A stretch of DNA of 17,292 nt from Chloromonas sp. AAM2 (Eukaryota; Chlorophyta; Chlorophyceae; Chlamydomonadales; Chlamydomonadaceae). Location: positions 1 to 17,292 of the forward strand of contig QAXH01005779.1 in assembly GCA_004335635.1 (NCBI GenBank). The letters are read 5' to 3'. The notes beneath the pieces were generated by a model. That model did no database searches and was not told the DNA's origin. It saw only the letters and a program-made list of their open reading frames with translations. Positions within the stretch are counted from its first letter, which is position 1; every line of letters begins with the position of its first letter. Of this stretch, positions 1-9,725 are shown in pieces. Both the position numbers and the translations under genes were made by a program.

Positions 1-473
1 AAAGGCATCAGAGTGCAGATCAGAAGCTGGATGGGCTGGGGTTGGGGCTGGGAAGGTTGAGAATGATACTTGTACATTATATGGCAAACTAGGTAATGTG
101 GCTGGGACAGCGTCGCCGGCAAGAGACCACCTGATGGCGGATGAAACTCCTGAGAAAGATTGCCTGTGGCCCTGACGCAAGCTCTGGTTTGGGAAGGCCC
201 TAGCATGTGAGGCTGATTCGTGATTGTGGGCCGATTGTGGGCCGACTTGGCGGCCGCAATGTGGAAATGGGATGGTAGGGCTGCTGGTACGTGCAGCATG
301 TTGACACTGCACGTTCTGTCTAGAGATGCCTGTGTAAGTGCCATTACGTACGCGTGTTTACTGCAGTTGTAAACACACGGAGTCACTGGTTTGACTGGCT
401 GGGGTCCGGGGCTGGGGCCATTGTAGTATACAAAGCAGTTGATGCCAGGAAGAGTGTGCCGTCGTGTGTGCAG
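1..473. other. Intron sequence upstream of the first visible helicase exon
   Basis: I see no supportable exon here. The next helicase exon upstream should end in an HA2-type segment, and no frame in this stretch reads like one. The stretch is presumably intron, with the earlier exons outside the window. It contains a perfect 11-bp tandem duplication (GATTGTGGGCC twice, 222-243). A short match to 'DHL' in one frame near 140 is probably chance. Confidence 0.5.
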
Positions 474-2717
474 GTGCAGGCGGCCGCACGCAGGCGAGCG
501 CGCTGTGCACGCAGTGCTGCCTGTCCGAGTCCTCCCTGGAGGCGGTGGCCGCCGGGCGCAGCGAGTACGCGGGGGTGCTGGCGGACCTGGGCTTCCTGCC
601 GCGCCCAGCGGCGCAGCTACTGGGGCCGGCCAGGGGCAGGGGAGCAGGTGAGGCAGGATGGGTCCAGGTAATGAACCACTCAAACTGCACGTAACCACCC
701 AAAAGGCGTGGCCCAGATTGCAGGCCTGAGAGTGGGATAGAAATAACTGTGGTTGAAGTGACGGGTAATGGTCAGTTGCAAGAGGATCAGGTGAGGCGGG
801 CGGCCAGGGACAGCAGAGCAGCAGATTGCGGTCGTGAGGACCGCATTGGGTCCCCCGGTGAGACCTGCTTGGTTCAAATGTCGGGTGGAGCACTGATTGA
901 TTGAATGGCACGATGTAGAACAAGATGATGGTTGCTTGATTGCAAGGTCGTATCCAGCGGTACCAATGGTGCAAGGCAGGCGTACCCCGGGTCTGCTACT
1001 CTGCAGGTGTTAGCGGTGCTGACCTGGAGGCGTGGAGCGCTCTGCCCTGCAACGCGGGGGCGGACAACGCGCGCTTCCTCAAGGCCGCGGTCATGGCGGG
1101 GTTCTACCCCAGTGTGATCAGGGTGCAGCACCCGCCCACGCAGTACATGAAGGCAGGTGTATCATCATCTTTGTCATCGTCGTCATCAGGGGCTGCAGAC
1201 CAAGCAGTCTAGGCACTTAGCAGCCACCTACATCACCCCTTTAAGCAGAGCATGAGCCTGAAGCAAAGGTTGTGCAATGATGGGGTACTTGTGCCAGACA
1301 GTTTGTGCGCAACACGCGCTAGATGCCAGAGCAGGCGCAACATGCGCTAGATGCCGTGCAGCGCAGGCAGGGCACTGTCATATGCCACTGTGCCTGCATG
1401 GCAATGTCAACTCAAGGCGCCAGGGAACTTGCACGTCTGTGTGTATGACAGTATGTTGATGTAGCACGATTGTACCACATTATGCTGATGACTTAAGGCG
1501 TGCTGGCAGTTAGGGTATCACGAGTGGTCCAGTAACATGGTTCTGATGTCAAAGCGAGTGGTGGTGTGTCTGCAGTTGGAGGGTGTTGGTGCTGTGGAGA
1601 AGGAGGCTGAACCCAAGACGCTCAAGTTCTTTGACAAGACGCGGGGGAGGGTGTTCGTGCATCCGGGGTCGGTCAACTTCCGAGTGGGCAAGTACAACTC
1701 GGGATGGCTCGTGTACACACAGGTGGGGAAGAGCATGCGGGCACAGATGGGCCACAGATGTTAGGTGCGGACAGAACACAGTTGAAGGTGGGAGTTATGT
1801 ACATGTGGACACAGATCAGGAATAATTGTTAGGCGCGGACAGAATGGTATGAGGTTTGGTAATGGATGTGCTGTCGCGCACCTGGAGCTTCTTCTTTCGT
1901 ACAGCCATCTGTATTGTTTGGATGGTGACGCCCGGTGCATGTGATGGGTTCAGCTTGTGTGCTCCTAACCAGCACCACCATTCGCCATCATTTGATGCGG
2001 ACATAGTACGTTGCACCCTTCAACTTTGAGCGAGCCTTTTGATGTTGCTTGTACTGCCCTGCCTGTCCCCGCCCCTCCAGATGACCGCCACCAGCAAGCT
2101 GTTTGTGCGCGAGTGCTCCATGGCGCCCGTATACTCACTGCTGCTGTTCGGGGGCCAGGTGCACGTGAACCACAGGGAGGGCACAGTGGCGGTGGGTGGA
2201 CACAGTGGCGGCGGGCACGAGCAGAGAAACTGCAGCATTGATGAAGGTTTAAATGTTCACCATTAGTTTCAAGAAATGCCACGCCGTGACGGCCGTAGGA
2301 TACGAAAGACTTCAGCCACAGCAAACATTGCCATGGTCGTCTGAATCACAAGTGAGAAAATCAAGCCCACCTATGAGCCCTGTGAATCACCCTGAGACAT
2401 GGGCTGCGCAATAACTGCGCTGCACTTGGCATACCAGGGCTAAAGTACTGCCAAAGTACGGCACACAAACCTCCTATCCATCCAAACCAGAAGCACGATT
2501 TAGTTCGTGTTCTTGCCTTTTCGTGTGCCTTTTTCCTTGTCAGGTTGACGACCAGGCCACCTTCAGCGCCCCCCCTCACATCGGTGCTCTGGTCAAGGAG
2601 CTGCGGGGGGAGCTCAATGCAGTGCTGGCGCGCAAGATAGCCGAGCCGGGCTTTGAGATGACCACTGATGATACCGTGTCTGTGGTCATGCAGCTCCTGT
2701 CCACTGACGGTTTTTGA
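474..2717 (+). CDS. DExH-box RNA helicase, C-terminal exons only (DHX29/DExH7-like)
   Basis: Five exons encode the C-terminus of a DExH-box ATP-dependent RNA helicase. The visible part is the end of the helicase-associated region followed by the OB-fold domain (OB_NTP_bind type), which contacts RNA; the ATPase motor is outside the window. Exons: about 474/480-647, 1007-1152 or 1158, 1576-1722, 2081-2191, 2544-2717 (TGA). The first exon ends in phase 1 and the last two junctions are phase 0. Family landmarks in order are LSESSLEAVAAGRSEY then LADLGFLP (exon 1), AAVMAGFYPSVIRV (exon 2), FDKTRGRVFVHPGSVNF then WLVYTQ (exon 3), KLFVRECSMAPVYSLLLFGG (exon 4), and PPHIGALVKELRGELNAVL (exon 5). The FHPSS-like 'VHPGSVN' and 'LLFGG' blocks are typical of DHX29, DHX36 and plant DExH proteins. 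The wording after LLFGG recalls DHX29/plant DExH7, translation-linked helicases, but that subfamily call is from memory. The start of the first exon is uncertain (acceptors end at 473, 479 and 493). It converges on the minus-strand gene ending at 3342. Confidence 0.85.
1307..1355. repeat. Tandem 28-bp duplication in a helicase intron
   Basis: Two copies of a 21-bp segment beginning GCGCAACA and ending GCTAGATGCC lie at 1307-1327 and 1335-1355, differing at one base (C/T). The repeat unit is 28 bp. It sits in the intron between helicase exons 2 and 3 and looks like a recent local duplication. Confidence 0.85.
1760..1844. repeat. Degenerate 68-bp-spaced direct repeat in a helicase intron
   Basis: GTTAGGTGCGGACAGAA at 1760-1776 recurs as GTTAGGCGCGGACAGAA at 1828-1844 (one mismatch in 17). 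Related 'CACAGAT' words lie near each copy, suggesting a decayed tandem unit. It is in the intron between helicase exons 3 and 4. Confidence 0.75.
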
Positions 2718-3341
2718 GGGCTTGGAGGTTGCTTGGGTGGCAGCACCTGCTGGGTAGAGAAACTCAAGCAGGAGGCAACACTGACAGGGCCTGTGGGATG
2801 ATACTGAGTATTCAACATATACGTGCTTTGATGTGCATCACGTGATGCATGCACTGGTCGATTATCTGCCGATGAAGAGCGATGACTGGTACTGGACGGT
2901 TGACAAAATGACCAAGGTGGGGATCCGGGGGACCCTGGTGGGGCTTTGGCGGGGTGGGACCAAGCTGGGGACCAGGCTGGGAATGATCAAGGTGGTACTT
3001 GACACCACAGCGATCTGGCCTTACTTTGACATGAGATTACATATGTCTGGGCCCATACATAAGAGCTTTCGCCCATAGTGGTGTTGGTACAGAAAAGTAG
3101 TTGGTACTGGAAGGACTGGTAACTGGTAACTGATCAATATCCGGTTATCTCAAGAGCCGATTGCAAGGTTCCAGACATGCCTTTACATGTTATAAGCCAT
3201 ATTGTCATGCTCCATTCTGTTGACTGCTGTTGAGCGAGCATGAGTCACCAGCAGCAGTGATCACGTCACTGAAATGCATGTTCCAGAAAGCCATCACCAG
3301 TGGTTAGTACAACAAGCACAACGATAACGACCATACATGTG
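2718..3341. other. Convergent intergenic region (two 3' ends)
   Basis: This lies between the helicase stop (2717) and the stop of the minus-strand gene (3342). It should hold both 3' UTRs. I see no convincing gene. An 81-codon plus-strand frame at 2833-3078 is rejected. I find no TGTAA on the plus strand for the helicase. On the minus strand TGTAA occurs at 3183-3187 and 3037-3041. The part from 2884 to 3135 is low in complexity, with repeated ACTGGTA/GGTAC and ACCAAG(G/C)TGGGGA words, including a tandem ACTGGTA pair near 3116. Confidence 0.6.
3183..3187 (-). promoter_or_regulatory. Possible TGTAA poly(A) signal of the minus-strand gene
   Basis: TTACA on the plus strand reads TGTAA on the minus strand, 155 bases past the stop codon at 3342-3344. 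TGTAA is the usual chlorophyte polyadenylation signal. A second copy lies at 3037-3041. A five-base motif can occur by chance. Confidence 0.35.
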
Positions 3342-6300
3342 TCAATCCACCATGACATCCTCATCCTCCTCTGATGGGCCTTCTTCAATCTCCGCGTACG
3401 TTCCTAGTGTACGAGCGCCTGCTGCAAACCCAGCCGCAGTGCCTGGTCTGAGTGCGGTTGTGGGTCGCGCGGATGTCGCCCGACCTTTTGCTGCGCCATG
3501 GAACGGCATGTCCGGTCGTGCTGCCGCGGGCCAGTCACGTATGGCTGCATCCTGTTCTTGCTCAAGTGACGCAGATGATGCGTTGTACGCTTCGGCATCG
3601 CACCCATCCTCTACCTGGACGTCGGCACTGTCTGCTCGTAAGCATGGCTGTTGCGGGACGTGATTACTCGTATACGTGTCACCATGCAGCGTGTCGTGCT
3701 GATACGTGATCTGATCTGACTCCTGCAAAGATTCAATAATGGCATGCTGCTGCGGGCCAGGCTGCGTGAGGTCGGACATGCCTGGAAAGTCATCCTCATG
3801 ATGTGCATCCCTGTGCGACCTGCTGCCCTGCTGCGCCTCGGGATTCAATTGATGCCGTCCGTTGCCACTCGACGTAGCATTGCCGCCTTGTTTACCAACC
3901 TCTGACCCTGGCCTGCGCTGCAAATGCCATGTGGCTTCTTGCATGTCCTGAGCATCTTGTGCCATGAAGTCTTGATTATGTGCCGATGGTTCGCGGCTAG
4001 ATGGGATGCGGTGCATAGCTTGCTCGCCTGTAGCGAGGGAGCTTGATGACTGCCGACCAAATGGAATGCAATGCATCAAGCCAGAAGCCAGTGCATCCAG
4101 GTTCTGCGCGGCTGCTGAAGTATCCTTGCCAGAGTGAACACGATTCAGTACCGGACCGGGTAATGATAGGGAGGAAGATGAATGGCGGCCTGAAGGCGTC
4201 CTATGCAGCTGCGAAGGCACGCACACTGCGAACAGCCCATCAACGTCCGCAGCTCGCCCACTGGACGACCGTCGTGCTTGTGAAATGCCTGATTGTGCCG
4301 CGTCCTGCATGGCTGCATGCTCCACTGGTTGTTGTGAGACTTCTGGAGTTGCGTGTGATGGCAACTCCTGTGTCAGCAGGTGGTGCTCCTGCTGGTCAGT
4401 TTCTCGTGTTGCTGCCTGCTCTGCTGCCGCATGTTCCGCTGGGTGCTCTGCTGTTGCGTGCTGTGCTGCCTGCGCTTCCATAAGCGCGTTCTGTGTTGCA
4501 ATCAAATCGGCTACCTCTTCCTGCTGCCGGGCCAGCAATGACTGCGGTGACATTGCCTGCTGGTTCTGGGTCTGCCGCTCCGGAGACGAACGCCGCGATG
4601 ACTCCACATTGTGTAGCGGGCTGACTGGCCGACTAGGGCTGCCTGTGTGCACGGCTGCACTCATCGGCAGCTTCAACCCAGATGCTAAGCGATTCATAGC
4701 TGTGGCACCCATGCGGCTATGCATCCAAAGGGTATCATTAGTACTGGGCAGGATGAATTCTGCAGCGGGTTCAGACGAGCCAGTGACGGCCGGTGGGGAG
4801 TAGGAGGTGCCTAGCTGGCTGATGGATCCCACACTCATACTGGTGAAGCGTGGCCGAGCAGAGCTGGGCCGGCAACTGCTGGTGTTGCGGGGCGCGGGGA
4901 ATGGGGAAGGCTCGTGTTGGTGGTGGCTTGCTCGCAGGCCGTGGTCTGTGTGTGTGCGGGCGGAGTGCGGTCGGCGGCTCGGGACACTGCTGATAGGCCG
5001 GGCCGGGGTCTTAGCGTCGTATCGAGCTAGGATGCCCATCCACGCCCGCTGGGCTTTTGGGTCGGTGGGCCGGGTAGGGCTGAACCTGCAGCACATTGCG
5101 CATTGCCATGCTGACTCACTTCAGACGTGTGCATGCAGGCACTGTGCATGCTGCAACCAATAAAACGCTGTGGTGCATAAGCTTGCCTTAACTACTACCA
5201 ACATATTGGACGACTGCGTCCTAAGGCGCCTGGCCCCTGGAATGCCTTGGAAAGCCGGACGTGGCCTTTACACAGGCCAATGTATTCGATCTGTGTTTTT
5301 GATTGCCATGTCAGTCCACTGGCAGTTGCATGGAGAGGCGCGTTGAATGTTCAGGCGCACCTGTACTCGTCAATGTCGCCTGAGGGCACTGCAGCCATGA
5401 GCATCTCCGCGCTGCGCGGCTGGAAGGGCTGCAGCAGGGCTGGCACTGCGGGTACGGGCGGGTCTGAGATCATGCGCCCATGGAACTCAGGAATACCCTG
5501 CAAGTGCAGAGGAGGCGCATGACATGATCAGAAGGCAAGCATTCGCCTGACAGCCTCCAAGCTTGGTTGCACCGGCACACTCTGATAACAGTCACGTCTA
5601 TCAACATGCACACGCATATCAGGCCTTTTCCGTACTAATAACGCCACCATTGCTGGTTTTTGCACACCATTTCTTGATGTTGGGTGTGATTTAGAACGTG
5701 ACTGCATTGTGGCATTCAAAACCAGCAAGTACTCCCACATGCCAGTGAACACGTGCACAGATGGCACATCTCCCTGCAGGCATTGAGGCCGTCTGCAGCC
5801 ATCTGCAGCCCGTGCACGTGTCCACTTGGCCTATACACAACCATTGTCGCTGATGTGTGCACATAAACTGTTGCCTTGTCTCCTGAGAGCAGACACGGTG
5901 AAGGCTCCATCAGCAGCGCAGGTGCTACACACACTCAGCCGTGGGTTATACCATGATAAGCCATGCAATGATGATGACACGTAGCCGTCCCCCAACCCCG
6001 CACCTGCAGCTGTCCCCCAAACCCTGCACTGCCCGGGGGGCTGGTCAATCCTGAGCGCTGGTGAGCGGCCTGGTGGTGGGCAAGGGCAGGCGGATAGTGA
6101 AACCCGCCACCCAGCATTCCCACGGTGGGCTGGCGGCTGCAGCAAATTGGGCAAACGGCACATCGGATTGATTGCACCGGGCCGACCATCAAGCCACCAG
6201 CACACAGTCACGCTCCTGTGCACTGACTTAACAGCTACACAGCTGTCTCCCGAAATCGTTTGAAATGCACAAAACTGTGCGCCCAATCATCACGATCACT

Positions 6301-9300
6301 GACCAAACTGATATGCCCTGACCCACATTCTCTAGTTGGACACCCATTTTTCAGGTATAGTGTCAAGGCACACCTTGCCCTTTGTGACTGTAGCTAAAGA
6401 CACTTAGCACTGTCCTTGGCAATTCATCATGCACCTTACTAGGAGAAATCAACTATTCCTGGTGTGCACTCCCTCCTTGATACCAAGTGACAAAGCGTCC
6501 AAACACTGCTGACGTATAGCGTGATGCGCCATGGCACAACCTTAAACATGCTCTTTGCTCACCTTGACAGCGCATCCAGTGCCTGCGCCGTGGCCTTGGC
6601 GTGCACAGCGGAGGGCGGCGAGGCGGGCCGGACCTGTCCCCGCAGGCGTGGGCTCCCGTACGCTTTCCACGCCGCAGCGGTCACGGAAGCACTCTTGGGC
6701 CGTGACTTGCGGAGCGGCACGGCCGGGGGGGCCGGGCTCAGAGCCAGCATGGCGGAAGCGTCCATGTACCTGGTGGAGATCTGTGACCGGGTGTGACAAC
6801 ACTGGTGTACGTTACATGCAGCATATGTATGGGTGGCATCAAACGTCACCATGGGTTTCTTAGGACCTGTACTGCTTGATGGGCATGTCCGCTGGCCGGG
6901 CTTGGCTGTGAATCAGATGTGCCTGGCTGTCATTGTTGGAGGGCACAAGTACAAGAGTGACTGCAACTGTCATTCCTGGTAATCATGCTGCTGCAGCTGG
7001 TGACTGTCCCGGCGCACATGCCCACGCCTCATAAACCTGGCGCAGCTAGTAATTGTTCAACTGCCTGAAGATGACGGTTTACATTCACCATACCACAAGT
7101 AGGGCAGAGATCAACGGTTTGCTTACATCGACAAAGTCTGCACGTGTATGCATCAGGCCTTGCAATGGGGCGGCAGTGCCACCGTGCACAGTTCTCACCT
7201 GAATGGTATTTGTGTCTGCCCAGGTGGCATTGGGCGTGTAGACAGGCGCAGAGGTGGGCCGCGACCGGCCAGTGCTGCCCAGGCTCGAGCGTACGGACAC
7301 ACGCACAGGGAAGTCACCGACATTGCTCCCAAAGATACCATTCGGTGATTCGCCCTGCACACGGCACGGGGCGGTTATCCTCACGTGACTGCATGGCATG
7401 GCCTGGCCAGGCTCAGAAACACAGCTAGTCTGGCATGCGTTTATCTTGGCCCGTGGGCCTGTCCCAAGCCCGGCCATGTCGTGTGCTTTGCAGCTGGTTT
7501 GAGCTTCTGAAGCGACTGTTCCGCTTGATCACTGATAGGCACACCGCCATGCTTTACCTTGGCAGGTATGATGGCTGAGTATTGCTGTACGCCCAACCTG
7601 GCAGAGAGACCTGAAGGTACAGCAAGCCATCATAATGCGTACAACTCACAGCCTGGAACTCTCATGACACATGCCGTTGACATGCGGATCTCATTGCACG
7701 TACATGCACGTCATGTCGCGTACATGCGTGCCTAGCTGAAACGACTTCAAGCAGAACGTTTTGCTAACCTGGCGTTCTTGTGTCGCCAGTAGCGCTCGCA
7801 GGGCGTCCCATCCCGGAGAAGCGGTCCTGACACGCGCCCCTCAGGGTTCAAATGCAGTGTCAGAATTTGTACAATGGAGCGATTGGCAATGTGCCGCAGC
7901 ACGTTGATCAGTCGCTGAACTTGGTGACTTGAGAAATCTAGCGGAATTCTGGGCCGTTTCCAGTGGTTAGAGTTTGATTTTCTTACATGTCGACAGAAAT
8001 GTGATTGATTCCAGAAATTTGATTGTGCCGTATGCTACTGTCATACGGCTTCAGACGTCGGTGTTGTAAGTAGCCACCAAGTGTTCCTAGTGGAACAGGT
8101 GCAGTGACAGTGGTGCCCTCAAGTCGGCCCTCACACCAGTTTGCCCTGCGTTGCCGTGATAGTGGCCAAATATTGGAGGCCCAGTTGCATGCATAATTCC
8201 AGCCTCCTCTGTATTACAAGGTGCCAGGTCAGTGCTGAAGTGTCACACAGCAAAATCAGCAGACTACCTGGCCTTGGCCTTGTCCCGTGTGGCTGAAATA
8301 TTGACGGTGTGTCCATGCCAGTTGGTCAAGTATTGATTTGCATAGCCAACTTGTTCAACACTTGAAATCCGGTGGGCCCGAATCGTCTCCGGCATCATGC
8401 AGCCCTGCTTCGGCATGGCGTTGGTCAAGCACCAAGGCAATGACCAGCACCAGGTGCTGAACATGGGAAGCATCAAGGCGATCAGGAAGCTGTGTTCCAG
8501 CTCCTGAACCTCACAATCTCGTCCACAGCAGCCGTGATGGCTCCCTCCATGCCACGAGTGCCAGTCACTGCAAGTCAGCAGTTGGGATTCAGGCGCATGG
8601 AATAGGCAGTCAAGCAGGCTCAGCACATACTGTAGCTAATGACAGCACTAAGCACAGTCTCTTGCAATACATCATGCATTTACACCAACAGTTTGCCATG
8701 TCATGCCAACAGGCGAGAAGCGTTATGCCAGCTGACACAACTGCGGAATGCCAACAATACCACCTCTTTGCCAGACGTTAATTATGGAGAAACATGAAGC
8801 ATAACACAGTTTCACAAACGTTTTGCTATGTCAGTCTTGCATGTGCCTACCTGCCACTAGCTTGCGCACGGCCACAGCGCGCTCGTTGACAGTCATGGGT
8901 GGACGGCCCGCCGCCACAAGCTTTGAGTCAACGCTCTCAAGCAGTGATGTCCAGTCATCATCTGAAATGACCAGACAGGCGTGTGCTGCATGGAGACGAC
9001 ACGGGCCATGCTCTAAACCTGTGTTAAACCAAAGTGCACGCCCTTTAATGCACTCACAGTCCAAACGCTAATACTTTGCGGAAGCAGCTGGAGGGTTGGC
9101 AACTCGCCTGCATGCCCGTTTCACAGCATTCTTATTGAAATACTTGTTCTGCCAGCGGGGTCATATTCAGGCCACCTGACAGCTTACCCAGGTTGTCTGT
9201 GTCGTACATGCTTGCTGTGCTCACGCCCCGCTTGTGTCCAGCAGTAGCTTTGTCCACATGAGTGCCTGGCATGGGAGTGACACCCAAAGCAACATGTGCA

Positions 9301-9725
9301 GGCGCCTGGGCAACCGTCAGTGCTACGTTGCTGTGGTTCACAGAGCCTGTGGCACGGCTTGCCACAGATAGGCCCTGCATGGCGGCTTGCAGAGGTCCGG
9401 CCTTGCTGTTATCCCCCATGGTGTCTGTGTCATTGCGTCCACTGCTTGGAAAGGCAGCCTTTGGTGGATAGGTGATGGTGCTGGGTTGGCTGCCGCCATA
9501 AGCAGGTTGCCAGGTACGCTGGGCAGGCTGCACACGGCGGCATCAAGCACGCGAGCAGGCAGCATCAGCACTAGTCAATCTGAGCGTGTGCTGCTCGGAC
9601 AAGGTTGCGCTCACCTCAGCTGTCGCACGCCCAAATATGCGTGAAATTGCAAAGCAAAGAATGCAGGCGATGACGAAGCCCACAACAATGCCGATTCCGA
9701 ACCACCCGCCCTGAAACTCTTCCAT
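3342..9725 (-). CDS. Large membrane-anchored protein with long disordered tail, family unknown
   Basis: Eleven exons on the minus strand give 1075 codons with every phase matching: 9725-9615, 9527-9188, 8961-8851, 8567-8510, 7948-7769, 7597-7558, 7354-7199, 6780-6563, 6136-6004, 5497-5361, 5085-3342 (TGA). The start ATG at 9725 has a good context (AACATGG) and an in-frame TAA upstream near 9800. Residues about 8-31 form one hydrophobic helix. Acidic residues precede it and Arg follows, so the N-terminus should face out and the other ~1040 residues the cytosol. Residues about 150-280 look ordered and mostly helical (for example SLLESVDSKLVAAG, VQRLINVLRHIANRSIVQIL, then RDGTPCERYWRHKN). The rest is rich in Ser, Pro, Arg, His and Gln and probably disordered. 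It has RPx[S/T]A motifs at 312, 359, 533, 567, 1035 and 1041, an Ala/Glu/Gln-rich helix at about 680-731, basic-Pro-Ser repeats at about 789-862, and an acidic end (EEGPSEEDEDVMVD). No catalytic motif is seen and I do not recognise the family. A scaffold or tether role is only inference from the architecture. The exon boundaries are confident; the 40-bp exon 6 is the weakest. Confidence 0.78.
3984..4205 (-). repeat. Four degenerate HRxPSGRxSS protein repeats in the large tail
   Basis: Inside the last exon of the large minus-strand gene the translation shows HRTPSGRHSS, NRVHSGKDTS, HCIPFGRQSS and HRIPSSREPS. Their starts are 20, 24 and 20 residues apart (residues 789, 809, 833, 853). A fifth, weaker unit (RRSSSGR) lies just before the first. 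Each is preceded by Leu, Val or Met, and two run on into SSSSL. Basic residues ahead of Ser suit basophilic kinases or 14-3-3 binding, but that is inference. Confidence 0.7.
4377..4532 (-). other. Ala/Glu/Gln-rich predicted helix in the large tail
   Basis: Residues about 680-731 (starting ARQQEEVADLIATQNALMEA) have helix-forming composition with almost no Pro or Gly, unlike the sequence on either side. The first part has a weak heptad pattern (V, L/I, L, M), so a short coiled coil is possible. The later part is low-complexity EHAAAEQ-type sequence. Confidence 0.5.
9633..9704 (-). other. N-terminal transmembrane signal anchor
   Basis: The first exon of the large minus-strand gene encodes MEEFQGG, a stretch of about 24 largely hydrophobic residues (WFGIGIVVGFVIACILC onward) and then SRIFGR. 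Negative charge before and positive charge after the helix predict N-out/C-in insertion. A glycine-rich run and two Cys lie within the helix. There is no classical cleavable signal peptide. Confidence 0.8.

Noticed and set aside
120..175. Short frame with ARDHLMA, resembling a helicase HA2 segment
   Set aside because: Only a three-residue similarity, no matching splice sites, and a nearby stop.
2833..3078. 81-codon plus-strand frame (begins MHHVMHALVDYLP)
   Set aside because: It lies after the helicase stop in low-complexity repeated sequence, has no splice partner and does not look conserved.
3337..5163. Several plus-strand frames (for example 4285-4803 and 4807-5163)
   Set aside because: They are complements of the 1744-bp last exon of the minus-strand gene. 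That frame is far longer and joins in phase with ten other exons.
8831..9064. A separate minus-strand gene starting with ATG at 9064
   Set aside because: The sequence from 8961 is instead an exon. A strong donor (GTAAGC after 9188) and acceptor (TTTCAG before 8961) join it in phase 1 to the upstream exon, and the 9064 start gives a Cys/His-rich lead with no support.
9132..9187. Stop codon at 9132 as the end of a short membrane protein gene
   Set aside because: The frame reaches it only by reading through the strong GTAAGC donor at 9187-9182. Splicing there gives a continuous long frame. An intron-retained short form remains possible.
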